From Spirochaetia bacterium (GTDB lineage: Bacteria > Spirochaetota > Spirochaetia > Treponematales > Breznakiellaceae), in the NCBI GenBank assembly GCA_026002045.1, contig BOAV01000072.1:1-12473 (forward strand): 12,473 bases of DNA. Reading direction: 5' to 3'. This document shows, in pieces, positions 11,654 to 12,473 of this stretch. The notes under the pieces are model-generated. The model made no database searches. It worked only from the letters and a program-made list of their open reading frames with translations, and was not told where the DNA came from. The translations under genes were made by a program, and so were the position numbers. Each line of letters opens with the position of its first letter. Positions within the stretch are counted from its first letter, which is position 1.

Positions 11654-11750
11654 GAGGGGATTTAACGGTTTTTGTAATATTCCGGGTACACCCGGGGGAT
11701 GGTCACGGCTGGCCCTCTGGAATGTACTCCATAATGTCCCCTGGCTGACA
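11647..11750. repeat. Shared regulator 3' end and downstream spacer, copy B
   Basis: This is the homologue of 10106-10209. It includes the last codons of the second Xre regulator and ends at the -35 box of hicA. The hairpin word here is CCGGGTGTACCCGG, better paired than in copy A, but it has no T-tract behind it. Confidence 0.8.
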
Positions 11751-11915
11751 CTTTAAGAATTCGCAGAGCCTAGTAATGATCTTACCGTCTACCGTTTCCC
11801 CCTTTGAAAACTTTGCTACAGTACCCAAAGACAAACCTACCTTTTCGCATAAATCGGTCTTTTTCATCCCCTTGTCAATCAAGAGCTTAAAAAGCGGATT
11901 GTAAGATATTCCCAT
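11703..11915 (-). CDS. Xre/Cro-type HTH regulator, copy 2
   Basis: This 70-aa paralogue of the protein at 10162-10374 begins MGISYNPLFKLLIDKGMKKT, continues through DLCEKVGLSLGTVAKFSKGE as the helix-turn-helix, and shares the last 15 residues CQPGDIMEYIPEGQP with copy 1. The start ATG at 11915 is preferred because GGGAG lies 8 nt before it; the farther ATG at 11936 overlaps the -10 box of its own promoter. It is divergent from the HIRAN gene, and a perfect 9-bp inverted repeat overlaps both -35 regions, so it probably represses itself and its neighbour. hicAB follows in the same direction. Confidence 0.85.
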   Translation of the reverse strand: MGISYNPLFKLLIDKGMKKTDLCEKVGLSLGTVAKFSKGETVDGKIITRLCEFLKCQPGDIMEYIPEGQP

Positions 11916-11934
11916 ATTCATAACTCCCTTATCC

Positions 11935-11964
11935 ATAATAATCGACTTTTTATCAGAAAATCAA
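11935..11964 (-). promoter_or_regulatory. Promoter of Xre regulator copy 2
   Basis: TTGATT (11964-11959), an 18-bp spacer and TATTAT (11940-11935) predict a start near 11928, giving a 13-nt leader containing GGGAG before the ATG at 11915. The -35 box overlaps the left arm of the inverted repeat at 11961-11999. Confidence 0.65.
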
Positions 11965-11999
11965 GAGAATTTATTCAAATTCATAAATATTTCTCTTGA
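11961..11999. promoter_or_regulatory. Inverted-repeat operator between divergent promoters
   Basis: The arms TCAAGAGAA (11961-11969) and TTCTCTTGA (11991-11999) are perfect inverted copies around an AT-rich centre. The left arm overlaps the -35 box of the Xre gene and the right arm that of the HIRAN gene, so one bound regulator could shut both. The half-site TCTTGA also precedes the brnT and hicA genes at their -35 boxes. Confidence 0.6.
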
Positions 12000-12025
12000 C
12001 ACATATCTACAATTATGGATATAAT
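11996..12025 (+). promoter_or_regulatory. Promoter of the HIRAN-domain gene
   Basis: A perfect TTGACA (11996-12001) and perfect TATAAT (12020-12025) are separated by 18 bp, followed by an AAAGGAG Shine-Dalgarno sequence (12045-12051). This is one of the strongest-looking promoters in the window. Confidence 0.85.
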
Positions 12026-12060
12026 ATAGATAGTCATAGAGAACAAAGGAGAAAAGAACC

Positions 12061-12471
12061 ATGACCAACGAAATGAAAAGCAAAGCAATGACCCTGGGTA
12101 ACAAGCTGGCCCCCCGCATGGGCGGGGACAGAAAAGCGGCCTTTGTGGAAGCGTGGATCATCGTCAAGGCGGGCGGGCTTACCCTCCCGGTGCGCGGTGT
12201 TCTCCAGGGGTCCCGGCAAGAGGCCCTCCGGCGCCTGGCCCGGTACTCCCCGGCGGATGTGCGGGCTGTGTTGGTACCGGAGCCGTCAAACCCGGCGGAC
12301 CCTGCGGCGGTCGCGGTGATGGTGGGCGTCCAGGGAGGCCGGGGGCTGTATCGGCTGGGGTATGTGCCCCGGACTATGGCGCCGGTGGTGGAGGCCCTGG
12401 GGCGGCAGCTTCCCCGCCTTGCGGTGGTAGACGGGACCAGCCGGGGGGCCCGGATCACCCTGGGGGCGTGA
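12061..12471 (+). CDS. Small HIRAN-domain protein
   Basis: This 136-aa protein has an N-terminal region (1-40) with a basic, helical KAAFVEAWIIVKAGG and a HIRAN domain from about residue 42: VRGVLQGSRQEALRRL, the core VPEPSNPADPAAVAV (72-86) and LGYVPRTMAPVVEAL (99-113). In HLTF-type proteins HIRAN binds 3' ends of single-stranded DNA. In bacteria it is found alone or near phage and defence genes, so a role in recognising damaged or foreign DNA is possible but inferred. It starts 9 nt after AAAGGAG and ends 2 nt before the window edge. The codons are strikingly GC-rich compared with the AT-rich promoter, suggesting separate origin or strong codon selection. Confidence 0.8.
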   Translation: MTNEMKSKAMTLGNKLAPRMGGDRKAAFVEAWIIVKAGGLTLPVRGVLQGSRQEALRRLARYSPADVRAVLVPEPSNPADPAAVAVMVGVQGGRGLYRLGYVPRTMAPVVEALGRQLPRLAVVDGTSRGARITLGA

Positions 12472-12473
12472 GG

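Noticed and set aside
11961..12458. 165-codon minus-strand frame
   Set aside because: It is antisense to the HIRAN gene; Arg/Pro-rich low-complexity product, and it runs through the promoter region.

Overview
The window looks like a bacterial chromosome segment from a spirochaete, most likely a gut-type Treponema relative. This is inference: there is a lipoprotein with a short FFVSC lipobox, a secreted protein resembling DUF2259, a spirochaete-style gene mix and roughly 50% GC coding DNA. No rRNA marker is present, so the genus is a guess.

Positions 1-7705 are ordinary chromosome: single genes or pairs in alternating orientation. They are an SDR oxidoreductase (+), an M20 metallopeptidase and galE (both -), thioredoxin (+), a lamin-tail-like lipoprotein (-), an unrecognised 142-aa protein (+), a DUF2259-like secreted protein (-), an eight-helix membrane protein (+) and a CTP-dependent polyprenol/diacylglycerol kinase-like membrane protein (-). 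Convergent pairs sit extremely close: 0 nt apart at 7072/7073, and overlapping by 7 nt at 5449-5455.

Positions 7706-12025 are an accessory island. Two perfect 290-bp direct repeats (7882-8171 and 10651-10940) each begin with the 3' half of a tRNA gene. Between them, all read leftward, lie a truncated tyrosine recombinase, an Xre-type regulator, a full BrnT/BrnA toxin-antitoxin pair, an unnamed third gene, a 57-aa antitoxin-like gene, and a decayed second copy of the same cassette (BrnT remnant, BrnA, third gene, truncated HigA-like gene). Right of the second repeat are a truncated antitoxin-like gene, HicB, HicA and a second Xre-type regulator homologous to the first. Divergent from that is a small HIRAN-domain gene (12061-12471, +). 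Both repeats cut an antitoxin-like gene at exactly the same repeat edge. The two regulators share their 3' ends and about 75 bp downstream, up to the -35 box of two unrelated toxin-antitoxin operons, so the island looks like a mosaic built by swapping cassettes.

A second theme is translation signal architecture. Many first-in-transcript genes (SDR, galE, trxA, the membrane protein, the kinase-like gene, brnT, hicA) lack a Shine-Dalgarno sequence and instead have a -10 hexamer 5-6 nt before the start codon, predicting leaderless mRNAs. Most genes inside operons, both secreted-protein genes, the M20 peptidase gene, the second regulator and the HIRAN gene have Shine-Dalgarno sequences.
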